Positions 1 to 8,704 of a stretch of DNA of 64,000 nt are shown piece after piece. The notes under the pieces are model-generated. The model saw only the letters and a list, made by a program, of their open reading frames with translations, was not told the origin of the DNA and ran no database searches. This stretch comes from Denitrobaculum sp965225735 (GTDB taxonomy: Bacteria; Pseudomonadota; Alphaproteobacteria; Kiloniellales; Kiloniellaceae): NCBI GenBank assembly GCA_965225735.1, contig CBDDBN010000026.1, forward strand, positions 186,001-250,000, in the 5' to 3' direction. A program made the translations under genes and the position numbers. Every line of letters starts with the position of its first letter. The first letter of the stretch is position 1.

Positions 1-356
1 GGATCCTCGGCTTCGAAAAGCATGGCCCGATTACCCTCGAAGCGGAAGTCGTCAGGATAGAGTGCCCGGAAGTTTTCGATCAGCGACGTCTGACAGTGAC
101 AATAGAGTGCGTAGCGCCCGACTTCGCCCTTGACCTGATCGATGCGGATCGTACTACCGCTCTTGGTCTTCGGCGTCAGGTAACTGGGCTGCCCCCACTT
201 CAAGGTTTCCTGCAGCGGACCCACACCCTCCGTGTCGGCAGCGGTCTCCAGTATCAGGCTGCGGAGCTGGAGCAACTGGTCTCGAACTTCGTGCGGATAA
301 GCGTCGAAAACCGAACGCACGGCGGGATCCTCAATGACATCGATCTGCTTCGCCAA
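1..356 (-). CDS. DUF1801 domain protein, C-terminus cut off by window edge
   Basis: The visible product starts LAKQIDVIEDP and contains LKWGQPSYLTPKTKSG, the signature stretch of the DUF1801 (YdhG-like) family, small cytosolic proteins of unknown biochemical role. The only usable start is TTG at 356: the frame has a stop two codons upstream, and a GGAAGGGAG ribosome site sits just before the TTG. The 3' end runs off position 1, so about 118 codons are visible. It lies 73 bp downstream of the arginine-deiminase-fold gene on the same strand and could be cotranscribed with it. Family assignment is fairly secure; function is unknown. Confidence 0.75.
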   Translation of the reverse strand, partial: MAKQIDVIEDPAVRSVFDAYPHEVRDQLLQLRSLILETAADTEGVGPLQETLKWGQPSYLTPKTKSGSTIRIDQVKGEVGRYALYCHCQTSLIENFRALYPDDFRFEGNRAMLFEAED

Positions 357-429
357 GTATCACTCTCCCTTCCTCGATGAGGGGGCAGAGGTTACCCGCT
401 TATCAACGCCCCCCGCAACGCCCGCAGCG

Positions 430-1332
430 CTATATCTCTTCGCGACAAAGAGCCTGACAAAGACAATGCACCCCGCCGCCGCCAAGCGTGAACATAGACA
501 TGTCCGGATCGTAGACCGTGAAACCCAACGCCCGCATCTTGTCGTTGAACTCGCTCGCGCCCTTCATGGACAGAACCTTGCTGTTGCCCAATGCCACTAG
601 ATTGACGCCCAGATTCTTGGCCTCACGGTAAGGCACGTCGACGAAATCGAACCCCCAATCCTTCAACTGAGTCACCACCCAGGGCTCCAGGGCATCGACG
701 CAGGCGACTAGTAGCTTCTCCGCCAGTGGCACCACAAGCCCGTCCATATGGACAAACTCCCGGCTGATGGGCGCAGTCACCGCCTCCCAGCCTTCCTTGC
801 GGACGAAGTCTGCGACCTGTTCGGAGCCTTCCTTTTCCGAACGCTCACCGCAGTAACCGATTAGCACCCGCCCCGGTTCGAGGATCACGAAGTCGCCGCC
901 TTCGAAGTGGCCCGCAGTCGCGAAATTCCAGATCGGGATCTCGTTCTCCTGATAGAACTTGATCGCCGTCACATAGTCAGCCCGCCGCACCTTGAGCTGC
1001 ATGTGGCAGATCAGTGCGCCCCAGGGCGTCATGGCCGAACTGTCACGGGCGAAGAAGTTTCGGTGCAGAACAGGGTCTGCTTCAAGGTAGTGGCAGGCAA
1101 CCCCATTGTCTTCGTAGATCGAAACCATCTCGGCGTGCTGCGCCATCGCCGTCTGGAGATCGAATTTCGCCCCGGTCTTGTGTGCGTTGGCGAGCGTCCG
1201 GCCGATCAGGGGACCGGCTTCGACCCATCGATAGTACTCCGGCTTTCCCAGCAAGACATCGCGCAAGGTCGCATGGTCGTTGTTGATTCCCCAAGCTCTT
1301 TCCTTGGTGGCGTTCGAAGCTGCATCAGGCAT
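430..1332 (-). CDS. Arginine deiminase / dimethylargininase-fold amidinohydrolase
   Basis: A 300-residue guanidino-group-modifying enzyme. The pattern of this superfamily is present: acidic residues in FEGGD (about 144-147), the catalytic His in FVHMDG (about 195) and the nucleophilic Cys in GGGGVHC (about 290), with RD near 96 in the substrate pocket. Members hydrolyse arginine, methylarginines or related guanidines to citrulline-type products; the exact substrate cannot be read from sequence. The start at 1332 is preferred over an upstream frame start at 1377 because GGGAGAGG precedes it. It is divergent from a LysR regulator across about 90 bp, which suggests that regulator controls it. 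Confidence 0.85.
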   Translation of the reverse strand: MPDAASNATKERAWGINNDHATLRDVLLGKPEYYRWVEAGPLIGRTLANAHKTGAKFDLQTAMAQHAEMVSIYEDNGVACHYLEADPVLHRNFFARDSSAMTPWGALICHMQLKVRRADYVTAIKFYQENEIPIWNFATAGHFEGGDFVILEPGRVLIGYCGERSEKEGSEQVADFVRKEGWEAVTAPISREFVHMDGLVVPLAEKLLVACVDALEPWVVTQLKDWGFDFVDVPYREAKNLGVNLVALGNSKVLSMKGASEFNDKMRALGFTVYDPDMSMFTLGGGGVHCLCQALCREEI

Positions 1333-1422
1333 AACCCTCTCCCTCGGCACGGTTTCAGGCCTAAGGGTAATCGCCAATTTAGTTATTAAAAATATCAGAA
1401 GAATAATCTTTACTTGTATAGA

Positions 1423-2361
1423 ATGATAATTATGTCACCGCTCCGCACATCACCCCTGGGCAAGCTCTCTAAGACGGACCTGCATCACTTGTCGGTCTTT
1501 GTAACTGTGACGGAAGCCGGCGGTTTTTCGGCGGCACAGGTTACTCTGAATGTCGCCACCTCCACCATTAGCCGGCAAATCTCCGAGCTTGAAACTCGTC
1601 TGAACCTGCGGCTTTGCCAGCGCGGCCGCAGCGGCTTCAGGCTCACAGATCAAGGGCAAACGGTCTATAAGGCGGCCAAACAACTCTTCGCGGCCCTGGA
1701 TAACTTCCGGGGCACGATCGACGCCAGTCGCGGCCGTCTCACGGGCCAGCTTTCCCTCGCCATCATCGAAAACTGGGTTGCCGACGACCGGGCACCCCTC
1801 GCCTCAGTTCTGGCCGAGTTCAAGTCACAGGCGCCGGAGGTCGGGATCGATATCTACTCGCTGGCACCGGACGACATCGAACTCGCCGTCTTCGATGGCC
1901 GCGCCGATGTGGGTATCGGCGTATTCCATCAACACCGCCCCGGATTGATCTACGATGCGATGGGCGACGATCCGGTCGAGCTTTACTGCGGCAAAGGTCA
2001 TCCACTTTTTGAACGCGTTGGCGGAAGCCTGACAGCCCGGGATCTTAACGCCACCGAACTGGTACGACGCGCCTATCTTTCTGAGGAACAGGTGGCCCCA
2101 AAGACCGCACATCTCGCCTCAAACGCGGCAGCTCATCAGGTCGAAGGCGTGGCCTTCATGATCCTCTCGGGGAAGTACCTGGGCTATTTGCCGGTGCACT
2201 ATGCCGCGCGCTGGGTAAAAGAAGACCGCATGCGTTCTCTCCTGCCTCGTCGCCACCGGCTCAACACCAAGATCGAGGTGGTCACCAAGCGGGGCGGCGC
2301 GGCCTCGGCCGTGAGCCAAGCTTTTCTTGAAGTCCTGAGGCGTCAGACCGCAAAAGACTGA
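1423..2361 (+). CDS. LysR-family transcriptional regulator
   Basis: The product has the standard LysR layout: an N-terminal winged helix-turn-helix (about residues 20-80, with VATSTISRQISELE as recognition region and LRLCQRGRSGFRLTDQG as wing) followed by an effector-binding domain to about residue 310. Length is normal for the family. No good Shine-Dalgarno sequence is visible; ATG at 1423 or 1432 are both possible, and TTG at 1414 less so. It is transcribed away from the amidinohydrolase gene, a classic LysR arrangement, so a guanidino compound is a reasonable guess for the inducer. The 3' end faces the cysteine-hairpin gene, with 6 bp between the stops. Confidence 0.85.
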   Translation: MIIMSPLRTSPLGKLSKTDLHHLSVFVTVTEAGGFSAAQVTLNVATSTISRQISELETRLNLRLCQRGRSGFRLTDQGQTVYKAAKQLFAALDNFRGTIDASRGRLTGQLSLAIIENWVADDRAPLASVLAEFKSQAPEVGIDIYSLAPDDIELAVFDGRADVGIGVFHQHRPGLIYDAMGDDPVELYCGKGHPLFERVGGSLTARDLNATELVRRAYLSEEQVAPKTAHLASNAAAHQVEGVAFMILSGKYLGYLPVHYAARWVKEDRMRSLLPRRHRLNTKIEVVTKRGGAASAVSQAFLEVLRRQTAKD

Positions 2362-2367
2362 TTGGCT

Positions 2368-4227
2368 TTAGTAGCAATCGTGTTCCTGCGCGATGGTGGT
2401 CGGGGTCGGTTGCACCAGGATATTTAGGTTCCCGTCATCCTCCGGGTTTTCGCGAGACAGACGGTTCGCGATTGGCACGGTCGTCACCGGACTTTCTTCC
2501 GGCAGGGTCGTGTGCACCACGACATCCATCGGATTGGCAAGGTCTTCCGGTTTGATCCTGAAGAGCGCGCCAATGGACCGCATCCCCTTATTGGCGGTCT
2601 CGAAGCCCATCAGCTTCCAGAGGCCAGCGTCTTGCGCCACTCCCTCAGTCAGTGAGGAGGACACATAGGCGTTGCGCCCTTCTTCGCTCCAGCCGCCGCT
2701 TTCTTCCCTGACCAATTCGTTGTCGACCCACTCGCGATAGGTCCAGGTCACTGTCAGCTGCCAGTCATGCCACATCCCGTAGAGCCGGATCTCGTCTGGT
2801 GCACGGCGCCGGCCGGCGTCGTCTTCAAGGAAGATCGACTGGAAAGTGCCATCGCCGGGCGCATCCTCAATGCTAACGCTGACCAGTAAGCCTTCGTCGG
2901 TCCAAAGCGCACCGGTCGCGAGTTCGACATCCTGCACTTCCTGGGTCACCTTGTCGTCGTCATCGATCGGATCGTCATCGAGATCGGGTTTAGGGCCGAG
3001 GGCCGGACGACCACCGCCGCCACCGAAGGTACTGCGTCCCTGACCGAAGCCGCCGCCGATCGAGCTGCCCCCGCTGCCGCCCACGCCGAATCCCCCGCCG
3101 AAGGCCTCGCGGACTTTGTTCTTGAGACGGGCACCGCTGCCCACCTTCTCATTGGCCCCAACGACTGCAGCCAGATGCGCCGCGGGCGCGGGACAGGCGG
3201 ATGCCGGCTGCAAGATATTCCTGTCCGGCGCGATCAGAGCCGCTTGCTTCTGTCCCTTCTTGCAGGTCTTGATGCAATCATTATAGAGCTTCAGGGTCGC
3301 ATCGAAATTCGCCTTGATCTTTTTGAGATCGGCCTGAAGTTTTTCGATAAGTATTTTGTTAGTTGTAATGTGAAATTCCAAACTAGCGACTCGTCTATCG
3401 ACTAATTCGACACGGGAAGAGGAGTCAAAAAACCCGGAGTTTCGAATAAGTTTGATCTTTGCGGTATCGGTCGCAATTTCGGCTTGCAGGCGCGCGATTT
3501 CAGCTAAGCGTTCCCGCGCCAGCCTAGGCAAGAGATTCAATCTCTGAGCAAGCTTTGCGCAGCGGAAACAAACCTCAGGATAAGGCCCTTTCCAATCAAA
3601 CGGCAGCACCAGGTCAGCAGATGGCTTCCCCGATCCTGCGTTCTGCCCCGTACCCTGCCCGGACCGTTCTCCGGTCTTGTTAACGGACTTGGCCTTCTCC
3701 GCCTTGGGCGCACAGATCTTCTCGCAGTCTTTCAAAGACTGGCGCAGCGAATTGCCGAGCGCTGCAAGGCGCACGATTTCAACCTTCAAGGCTGCCGCAT
3801 AGGCGTCGTAAGTCGCTCCATATTTAGAGACCAGTTCCACAGCCTCAGCCTCAACTTCATCGAGACGCCGCTGGACCTCTTTCTTACTGCCGCCCCTCTT
3901 CTTGATGTTGGACTTGACTTTGTCCCACTTCTTAGCCGCTTTAATCAAGTTTTCCGTATGGCGGCTCGTGATGTCTTTCAAGTCGTAGCGGCTGCTCATT
4001 AAGCGGTCCATAACTCTGTTGTATTGCCAGGCCAGTTCCTTGCAGGCTTTACAGCCGGTTTTGACATCCTTCCAAAAAACAGGGGAGTAGTTCGGAACCT
4101 GATTTTTTACCGTTACCCATCCCTGATGGTTGGGATCCTGAGTTCTTCGGAGTCCTTCAGCCGTCGCTGATGAGACGAGGGCAAAGCAAAAAAGTAAGGT
4201 TGCGGGAATTCGAAATAAGCGATCCAT
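2368..4227 (-). CDS. Exported protein with two cysteine-clamped coiled-coil hairpins
   Basis: A 619-residue protein that I do not recognise. A signal peptide (1-23, ending SSATAEG) implies export. Two similar modules follow. Each opens with CxxC (C59/C62; C220/C223), runs through about 100 residues of charged predicted coiled coil, and closes with CxxxC (C168/C172; C318/C322). This suggests antiparallel helical hairpins held by disulfides at the base. Residues about 376-426 are a glycine-rich linker and an Asp-rich stretch (DLDDDPIDDDDK), then a C-terminal region of about 190 residues rich in Trp and acidic residues, probably beta. GGAGA lies before the ATG. The upstream 230 bp is AT-rich and gene-free. 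Function unknown; an envelope structural or secreted role is only a guess. Confidence 0.8.
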   Translation of the reverse strand: MDRLFRIPATLLFCFALVSSATAEGLRRTQDPNHQGWVTVKNQVPNYSPVFWKDVKTGCKACKELAWQYNRVMDRLMSSRYDLKDITSRHTENLIKAAKKWDKVKSNIKKRGGSKKEVQRRLDEVEAEAVELVSKYGATYDAYAAALKVEIVRLAALGNSLRQSLKDCEKICAPKAEKAKSVNKTGERSGQGTGQNAGSGKPSADLVLPFDWKGPYPEVCFRCAKLAQRLNLLPRLARERLAEIARLQAEIATDTAKIKLIRNSGFFDSSSRVELVDRRVASLEFHITTNKILIEKLQADLKKIKANFDATLKLYNDCIKTCKKGQKQAALIAPDRNILQPASACPAPAAHLAAVVGANEKVGSGARLKNKVREAFGGGFGVGGSGGSSIGGGFGQGRSTFGGGGGRPALGPKPDLDDDPIDDDDKVTQEVQDVELATGALWTDEGLLVSVSIEDAPGDGTFQSIFLEDDAGRRRAPDEIRLYGMWHDWQLTVTWTYREWVDNELVREESGGWSEEGRNAYVSSSLTEGVAQDAGLWKLMGFETANKGMRSIGALFRIKPEDLANPMDVVVHTTLPEESPVTTVPIANRLSRENPEDDGNLNILVQPTPTTIAQEHDCY

Positions 4228-4458
4228 TGAAAAATCTCCGCCGAAGAGAAAATTTCACCTGCTCCACAATCACATGCTATGCACCTTCAATTTGATGCAA
4301 ATATTACTCACAAAAAATCAGTAATTTTCATTATATTGCATATAAAAACTAAATTCTATGGCTCCCTAAATTATCTTTTGTGATAGGAACACTTAGTTAA
4401 GGACGCTGGTCTTTTAACCCATTCAAGGATCGACAAGTTTCTTCTTTCCCGCATCAAT

Positions 4459-5415
4459 CTACGCCAGATAGCCGCGGGCTTGTGCCAGCAAATCGGCAGC
4501 TTGCGATACCGTCTCCTTCACGATTTCTCCGGCCGGCTTGATGGCATCAATCAGGTCGACAACCTCGCCGCCGATCACCACGCGGGTTGCGTAGTCCTCA
4601 GCTTCGGCCTCGTTGTAACGGAGCCGCTCGGCGTCGTTGGCTTTCAAAGCCTCCACGTCGCCATGCCAGCGGCGAGAATAGTCGTTGTGCAGCACCCGAC
4701 CGGAAAAATGCCAGGGCCAGTCCAGCCCGCGCGCAACATCGAAGACCTTGGTGCGTACGGTATCGTCACCTTTGGCCTCCACTAGCCTCGCCTTAGCGCT
4801 CTCCAGGCCATTGGCTTCGCTTGCCGCCCAAAAACGGGTGCCCATCATGATTCCGTTGGCGCCCAGCATCAGTGCAGCGGCCAGTCCGCGTCCGTCGCCG
4901 ATACCACCCGCCGCGACGATGATCTGATCTTCGCCCGCAGCATCCCGGATCGCAGGCAGCAGCGTCGTCAGTCCGCGATCCATGCCATGACCGCCAGCCT
5001 CCTGCCCCTGAACGACAATGACATCGGTGCCGGCCGCCAGGGCCTGACGCGCCTGCTCCACCCGGTGTACCTGCCAGATGGCGGGCACGTCTGCCGCCCG
5101 GCACTTCTCAACAAATTCCGAAGCGTCCCCGAAGGCGAAGATCATCGCGCGCGGATCGCGTTCCAGGCAGAGATCCAGCAGTTCCGGCCTCTGCGCCAGC
5201 GCCCAGGTGATGAAGCCGACACCAACCGGCTGGTTCTTGGCTTCAGCGAACTGTTCCTCTAACCATTCGCCATCCCCGTATCCGCCCCCGATCAGACCTA
5301 AGCCACCCGCTGCGGTCACCGCCGCCGCAAGAGCACCACCCGAAACCTTATCCATCGGTGCCAGAAGGATCGGATGATCGATACCGAATTTTTCAGTCAG
5401 TTTGGTGCGAATCAC
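4459..5415 (-). CDS. Nitronate monooxygenase (NMO / 2-nitropropane dioxygenase family)
   Basis: An FMN-dependent TIM-barrel enzyme of 318 residues. Family motifs are clear: the LAPMDKVSGG start strand, VQGQEAGGHG with the conserved catalytic His (about 143), and the phosphate-binding AAGGIGDGRG followed by GANGIMMGTRF (about 168-195). Characterised members oxidise alkyl nitronates such as propionate-3-nitronate to aldehydes or acids; some relatives are enoyl-ACP reductases, but the EAGGH motif favours NMO. The gene is divergent from the DMT exporter at 5608, with a 192 bp intergenic region. The start matches the usual N-terminus of the family. Confidence 0.88.
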   Translation of the reverse strand: MIRTKLTEKFGIDHPILLAPMDKVSGGALAAAVTAAGGLGLIGGGYGDGEWLEEQFAEAKNQPVGVGFITWALAQRPELLDLCLERDPRAMIFAFGDASEFVEKCRAADVPAIWQVHRVEQARQALAAGTDVIVVQGQEAGGHGMDRGLTTLLPAIRDAAGEDQIIVAAGGIGDGRGLAAALMLGANGIMMGTRFWAASEANGLESAKARLVEAKGDDTVRTKVFDVARGLDWPWHFSGRVLHNDYSRRWHGDVEALKANDAERLRYNEAEAEDYATRVVIGGEVVDLIDAIKPAGEIVKETVSQAADLLAQARGYLA

Positions 5416-5607
5416 GGTTTCCTCCCGGGTGTCTTTGTTGGTTGGGCAGGGTCGCAGCCGATTCCGACCGACGTCAAGCGGTGGCTACCTGGACTTCGAA
5501 GCGATCGAATCGACCATCGGACTCGAAGGCACAGAAAAATCACATACGTATACAAACAAATATGCTATAGTCGGGTCGATTTTTTAATTTATTGAACGGA
5601 TCGAGAG

Positions 5608-6696
5608 ATGAAGGCACCGGACAAAGGTGGCCGGCGAGAATGGCCGGTCGGCCAAGTGAAGACTGTGTCCCGAGAGCCCGCGGACAAAGCGGCCTCGGTT
5701 TCTCGCAAAAGCTTGCAGCTTCGCCACAGCCTGCTGCTGTTTGTGCTAGGTTCGGCCTGGGGATTGCAGTTCACGCTGCTCAAGATCACTGCGGATTCCG
5801 ATCTGGACGAACTTTCTGTCCTGACACTGGCGATGCTGCTACTGGCCCTCGCCTACCTCGTCGTGATGGCCTGCGGACGCGCGTGGTTCAGACCGACGCT
5901 CCGGCACGTTTGGTTCTTCTCAATCAGCGCACTCTTCGGTTTCGTCGTGCCACTTTGCGCCGTGATGCTGGTCGCGGAGCAGCTTTCGGCGGGTCTTATT
6001 GTCTTTTTCGAATCCTTGACGCCGGTTCTGACGGTTGTACTCGTTTTGCTGGTTGGGACGGAACGCCTGAACGCCGCGCGCTTGATCGCCGTTGCCTGCG
6101 GCTTGTTCGCCGTCCTACTGGTTCTCTGGCCGGATCTCATGCGGCCCGGTTCGGCACGTCTCGAAAGCCTCTTGCTGGCGCTGATCATTCCCTTCGCCTT
6201 TGCCGTCGACGCCGTCTACGTCGCGGCGCGCTGGCCCTCCGATCTGCGCGCTTTTCAGGTGGTCACGGGTGAAGCGGTTATGGCCGTCATCATTTTTCTG
6301 CCATTCTGTCTTTGGCAAGCGCTGCAGTCGCCCGGGTACCTGACATCCCTTACCGACCCCTGGATTGCGCAAGCCTGGGGCTGGGGACACTGGTCGGTTC
6401 TGATCTTTTCGGCCGTCTGTTTTCTTGAGGGTTATCTCTACTTTTATCTGCTGAAAAACGCTGGCGCGGTTTTCGTTTCGATCGCCAGCTTCCTCTCGCT
6501 TTTCGCCGGCATCCTCTGGGGTATGTTGCTGCTCGGAGAAAGACACCCGACATCCGTATGGCTTGCCGTCCTGCTCGCGTCTCTGGCGCTGTATTTGGTC
6601 AACTTTAGAGCGGGCGAAACCCAGCAAAGGGACGAAGAAGAGCACGCTGACGGATCGGCCGTTCTCGAGCAAACGCAGCCTAGACGGACGGGGTGA
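5608..6696 (+). CDS. EamA/DMT-family transporter
   Basis: A 362-residue inner-membrane protein with about ten hydrophobic segments arranged as two EamA repeats, typical of drug/metabolite transporters that export amino acids or metabolites. The first helix (LLLFVLGSAWGLQFTLLK) begins near residue 35 after a basic cytosolic leader, and a hydrophilic tail follows the last helix. The ATG at 5608 is preceded by GATCGAGAG. Upstream, an ATACGTAT palindrome and a TATAGT -10-like element lie within 65 bp of the start, which may reflect regulation. Its last 17 bp overlap the convergent small gene at 6680. Substrate unknown. Confidence 0.85.
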   Translation: MKAPDKGGRREWPVGQVKTVSREPADKAASVSRKSLQLRHSLLLFVLGSAWGLQFTLLKITADSDLDELSVLTLAMLLLALAYLVVMACGRAWFRPTLRHVWFFSISALFGFVVPLCAVMLVAEQLSAGLIVFFESLTPVLTVVLVLLVGTERLNAARLIAVACGLFAVLLVLWPDLMRPGSARLESLLLALIIPFAFAVDAVYVAARWPSDLRAFQVVTGEAVMAVIIFLPFCLWQALQSPGYLTSLTDPWIAQAWGWGHWSVLIFSAVCFLEGYLYFYLLKNAGAVFVSIASFLSLFAGILWGMLLLGERHPTSVWLAVLLASLALYLVNFRAGETQQRDEEEHADGSAVLEQTQPRRTG

Positions 6697-6895
6697 CGTG
6701 GGAGCCGCCGATCCCTTCAGCAAATTGCGCGGAACAGGCTGCGCTGCAAAAGGGTTTGTTAACTTGCGGCGTGAAGAAAGCAGGCGCGGGCCCGATCCCA
6801 GACCAGTAGACCGAGCCACGCGTTTCCTTTCCGCAGACGGCACAGGGACCGAAAGCCGCTTCATGCGGATTTAAATGACCTTCCAACGATGTCAT
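6680..6895 (-). CDS. Small zinc-ribbon-like protein
   Basis: A 71-residue protein with two cysteine pairs, CAVC near the N-terminus and CSAAC near residue 54, a pattern that usually binds zinc. ATG at 6895 is preferred because GGAGG lies 11 bp upstream; a TTG start 18 bp further out would be too close to that site. It overlaps the 3' end of the transporter on the other strand. The protein matches no family I can name. Conserved cysteine spacing and a good ribosome site support a real gene, but the short length keeps confidence moderate. Confidence 0.55.
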   Translation of the reverse strand: MTSLEGHLNPHEAAFGPCAVCGKETRGSVYWSGIGPAPAFFTPQVNKPFCSAACSAQFAEGIGGSHVTPSV

Positions 6896-6997
6896 GGAGA
6901 ATGAGACCTCCAAACTGGCTGGCGAATGGACCGGACATTCTTTTACGTAAGGTCCCCCGCCGCTTCTCGTAAGAGGATGAAATGCTTGAGGGCGGGA

Positions 6998-7339
6998 TTA
7001 TTTTACGGCGAGCAGCTTGATCTCGACCAGATCGCCCGGTGCAAGATCGGTTCCGACGCAGGCGCGGCAAGGCCAACCGTCATCCGGGATCCAGTCACAC
7101 CAGACCGCATCCATTTCCGCCTTGGTCGCCATATCAGTCAAATAGACCGTCGCCTCCAGAATACGGGACTTATCGCTGCCGGCATCGCGAAGGTTTGTTT
7201 CGATCGCAGCCAAGGTGCTGCGTGTCTGCTCTGCCACGGTTTCACCCTCACCCGTTCCGACGGTCCAGACGAAATCGCCGCGCGCGACGAAACGGCAGCG
7301 CCCCCGGGCAGTGCCGGGCGATCTCACAATCTCAGTCAT
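6998..7339 (-). CDS. RidA (YjgF/YER057c/UK114) family protein
   Basis: A 113-residue member of the RidA family, small trimeric enzymes that hydrolyse reactive enamine/imine intermediates or related substrates. Diagnostic features are the middle section ILEATVYLTDMATKAEM and the C-terminal P-x-R-ACVG-x-x-LAPGDLVEI block, which carries the arginine that binds the substrate carboxylate. The frame is open further upstream, but the ATG at 7339 with AGAAGGGAGTGGAG just before it is clearly the start and matches the family length. It probably forms its own transcript; the operon at 7523 ends at a terminator upstream of it. Confidence 0.88.
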   Translation of the reverse strand: MTEIVRSPGTARGRCRFVARGDFVWTVGTGEGETVAEQTRSTLAAIETNLRDAGSDKSRILEATVYLTDMATKAEMDAVWCDWIPDDGWPCRACVGTDLAPGDLVEIKLLAVK

Positions 7340-7456
7340 ATCAACTCCACTCCCTTCTAGGTTTGCAGGCCATAACAACAGCGGCGGAGCGAATTGACAA
7401 TGACAGCTTGAAGCAGCCCTCGGAGATCGTCGCAAAGGCTTAGCTGTGCCTAGAGT

Positions 7457-7493
7457 CAAAAACGGCAGCGGATCCTGTTGGGAACCGCTGCCG
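7457..7493 (-). terminator. Rho-independent terminator of the 12.4-7.5 kb operon
   Basis: On the minus strand a 9-bp perfect stem CGGCAGCGG / CCGCTGCCG with a 13-nt loop is followed at once by TTTTT. It lies 30 bp past the stop of the PF04392 binding protein and marks the end of the three-gene operon. Confidence 0.8.
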
Positions 7494-7522
7494 ATCTTGT
7501 CGTATAAAGGATTTAGGGGTGA

Positions 7523-8704
7523 TCAGCCGCCTGTGCTGCGCACGGCTTCGCCGTCATAGCCATAGATAAAGCTGGCGCTCTCGATGAAGCTGAAAGGAAT
7601 CTCGAGACCGATTTCCCGCGCCTTCAGGAAGTTGATCGCGATGTCCGGGGGCGAGACGATGCCGACATTCAAGTCACCGACCTTCGCGGTCTCCTGCAAC
7701 AGGCTGTGAGCATAGAGGCTGGCCAAATGGGCATTGCTCTCAAAGCTGATGCCGATCGACATCACAGCGCTATTCGGACCTTCGGTAACAACCTCCGGCA
7801 CGACGCTAAGAACCGGCACGCGGTCGGCATTGGCGTTGATCGTGTCGATCTCACGGAACACGGCGGTGCTGCCGGTGATCCAGAAAAGGCTACGCTCCAG
7901 CAAAGGATCGGACTTGCGCATAGTGGTCACGGCATCGGCAACCAAACCGTCGAGTTCTTCAGCCGCGTTGGCGGGATCCTCGACAGAGAGCATCTGGACG
8001 CTGATGCCCTTTTCCTTAGCAAGCGCCGCCATGGGATTCGCCTGGGTTTCCACGGCGCTGATGTTGCGGCTGTCGACCAGGATCGAGAAGTTTCGCAGGT
8101 CCGGCATGAAGTCGAGGATGTAGGCCATCTGGACTTCGACCGGCATGTTCAGCGACGTAAAAGCGAAGTTGGTCCCGGATCCTTCCTCATAGGAAGCCAT
8201 CTGGCCCAACAAGACGGGATCTTTTGAGCAAACCGAAACCACCGGAATCTGGCCGCCCTTGTAGCTGTCCCAGAGGAAGGCAGTCGACTTCGAGCCCATG
8301 GAGAAGATCAGTTCGTTGGAATCCTGCTCGGCCAGCTTGATCGCATCCATGCCGCGCTGCTCATCGCCCTTGAAGTTGTAGACCGTGATCTCGGCATTGA
8401 CACCTTTGTTGGCAAACACAGTCAGGATCTTCGAAATCGCGACCTTATAAGCCGAAGAGGGCTTGGGATAGAGAACGAAGAGCTTACGTACCGGTCCGGT
8501 TCCGTCAGTCCGCTTGATCTTCAGCTGATTTTCGTCGCCTGGAACCTCCTCGAACGTCCAGTGGGCTTCGACACCCTGTTCGTAGCGGAACCAATTGGCA
8601 TAGGCGGGTTCAGCGGACAGGGCCGGCTGTGCAGCCGCAAAGGTGAGCGTCGCGGCGAAAGCGCAGGACGCGAGCAGCCGCGGGAAGAGTCTTACGACAG
8701 TCAT
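7523..8704 (-). CDS. PF04392-type ABC transporter substrate-binding protein
   Basis: A 393-residue periplasmic protein with a signal peptide (about 1-30, cleavage near ALSAEP). The fold matches the PF04392 ABC substrate-binding family: KLFVLYP near residue 76, the first lobe through IPVVSVCSKDPV, a hinge, and a second lobe with FSILVDSRN and VLSVVPEVV. Its ATG overlaps the stop of the MFS gene (ATGA), so the two are translationally coupled. No ABC permease or ATPase lies nearby, so it may serve the sensor domain of the adjacent MFS fusion rather than an ABC importer; that is inference. A strong terminator follows it. Confidence 0.82.
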   Translation of the reverse strand: MTVVRLFPRLLASCAFAATLTFAAAQPALSAEPAYANWFRYEQGVEAHWTFEEVPGDENQLKIKRTDGTGPVRKLFVLYPKPSSAYKVAISKILTVFANKGVNAEITVYNFKGDEQRGMDAIKLAEQDSNELIFSMGSKSTAFLWDSYKGGQIPVVSVCSKDPVLLGQMASYEEGSGTNFAFTSLNMPVEVQMAYILDFMPDLRNFSILVDSRNISAVETQANPMAALAKEKGISVQMLSVEDPANAAEELDGLVADAVTTMRKSDPLLERSLFWITGSTAVFREIDTINANADRVPVLSVVPEVVTEGPNSAVMSIGISFESNAHLASLYAHSLLQETAKVGDLNVGIVSPPDIAINFLKAREIGLEIPFSFIESASFIYGYDGEAVRSTGG

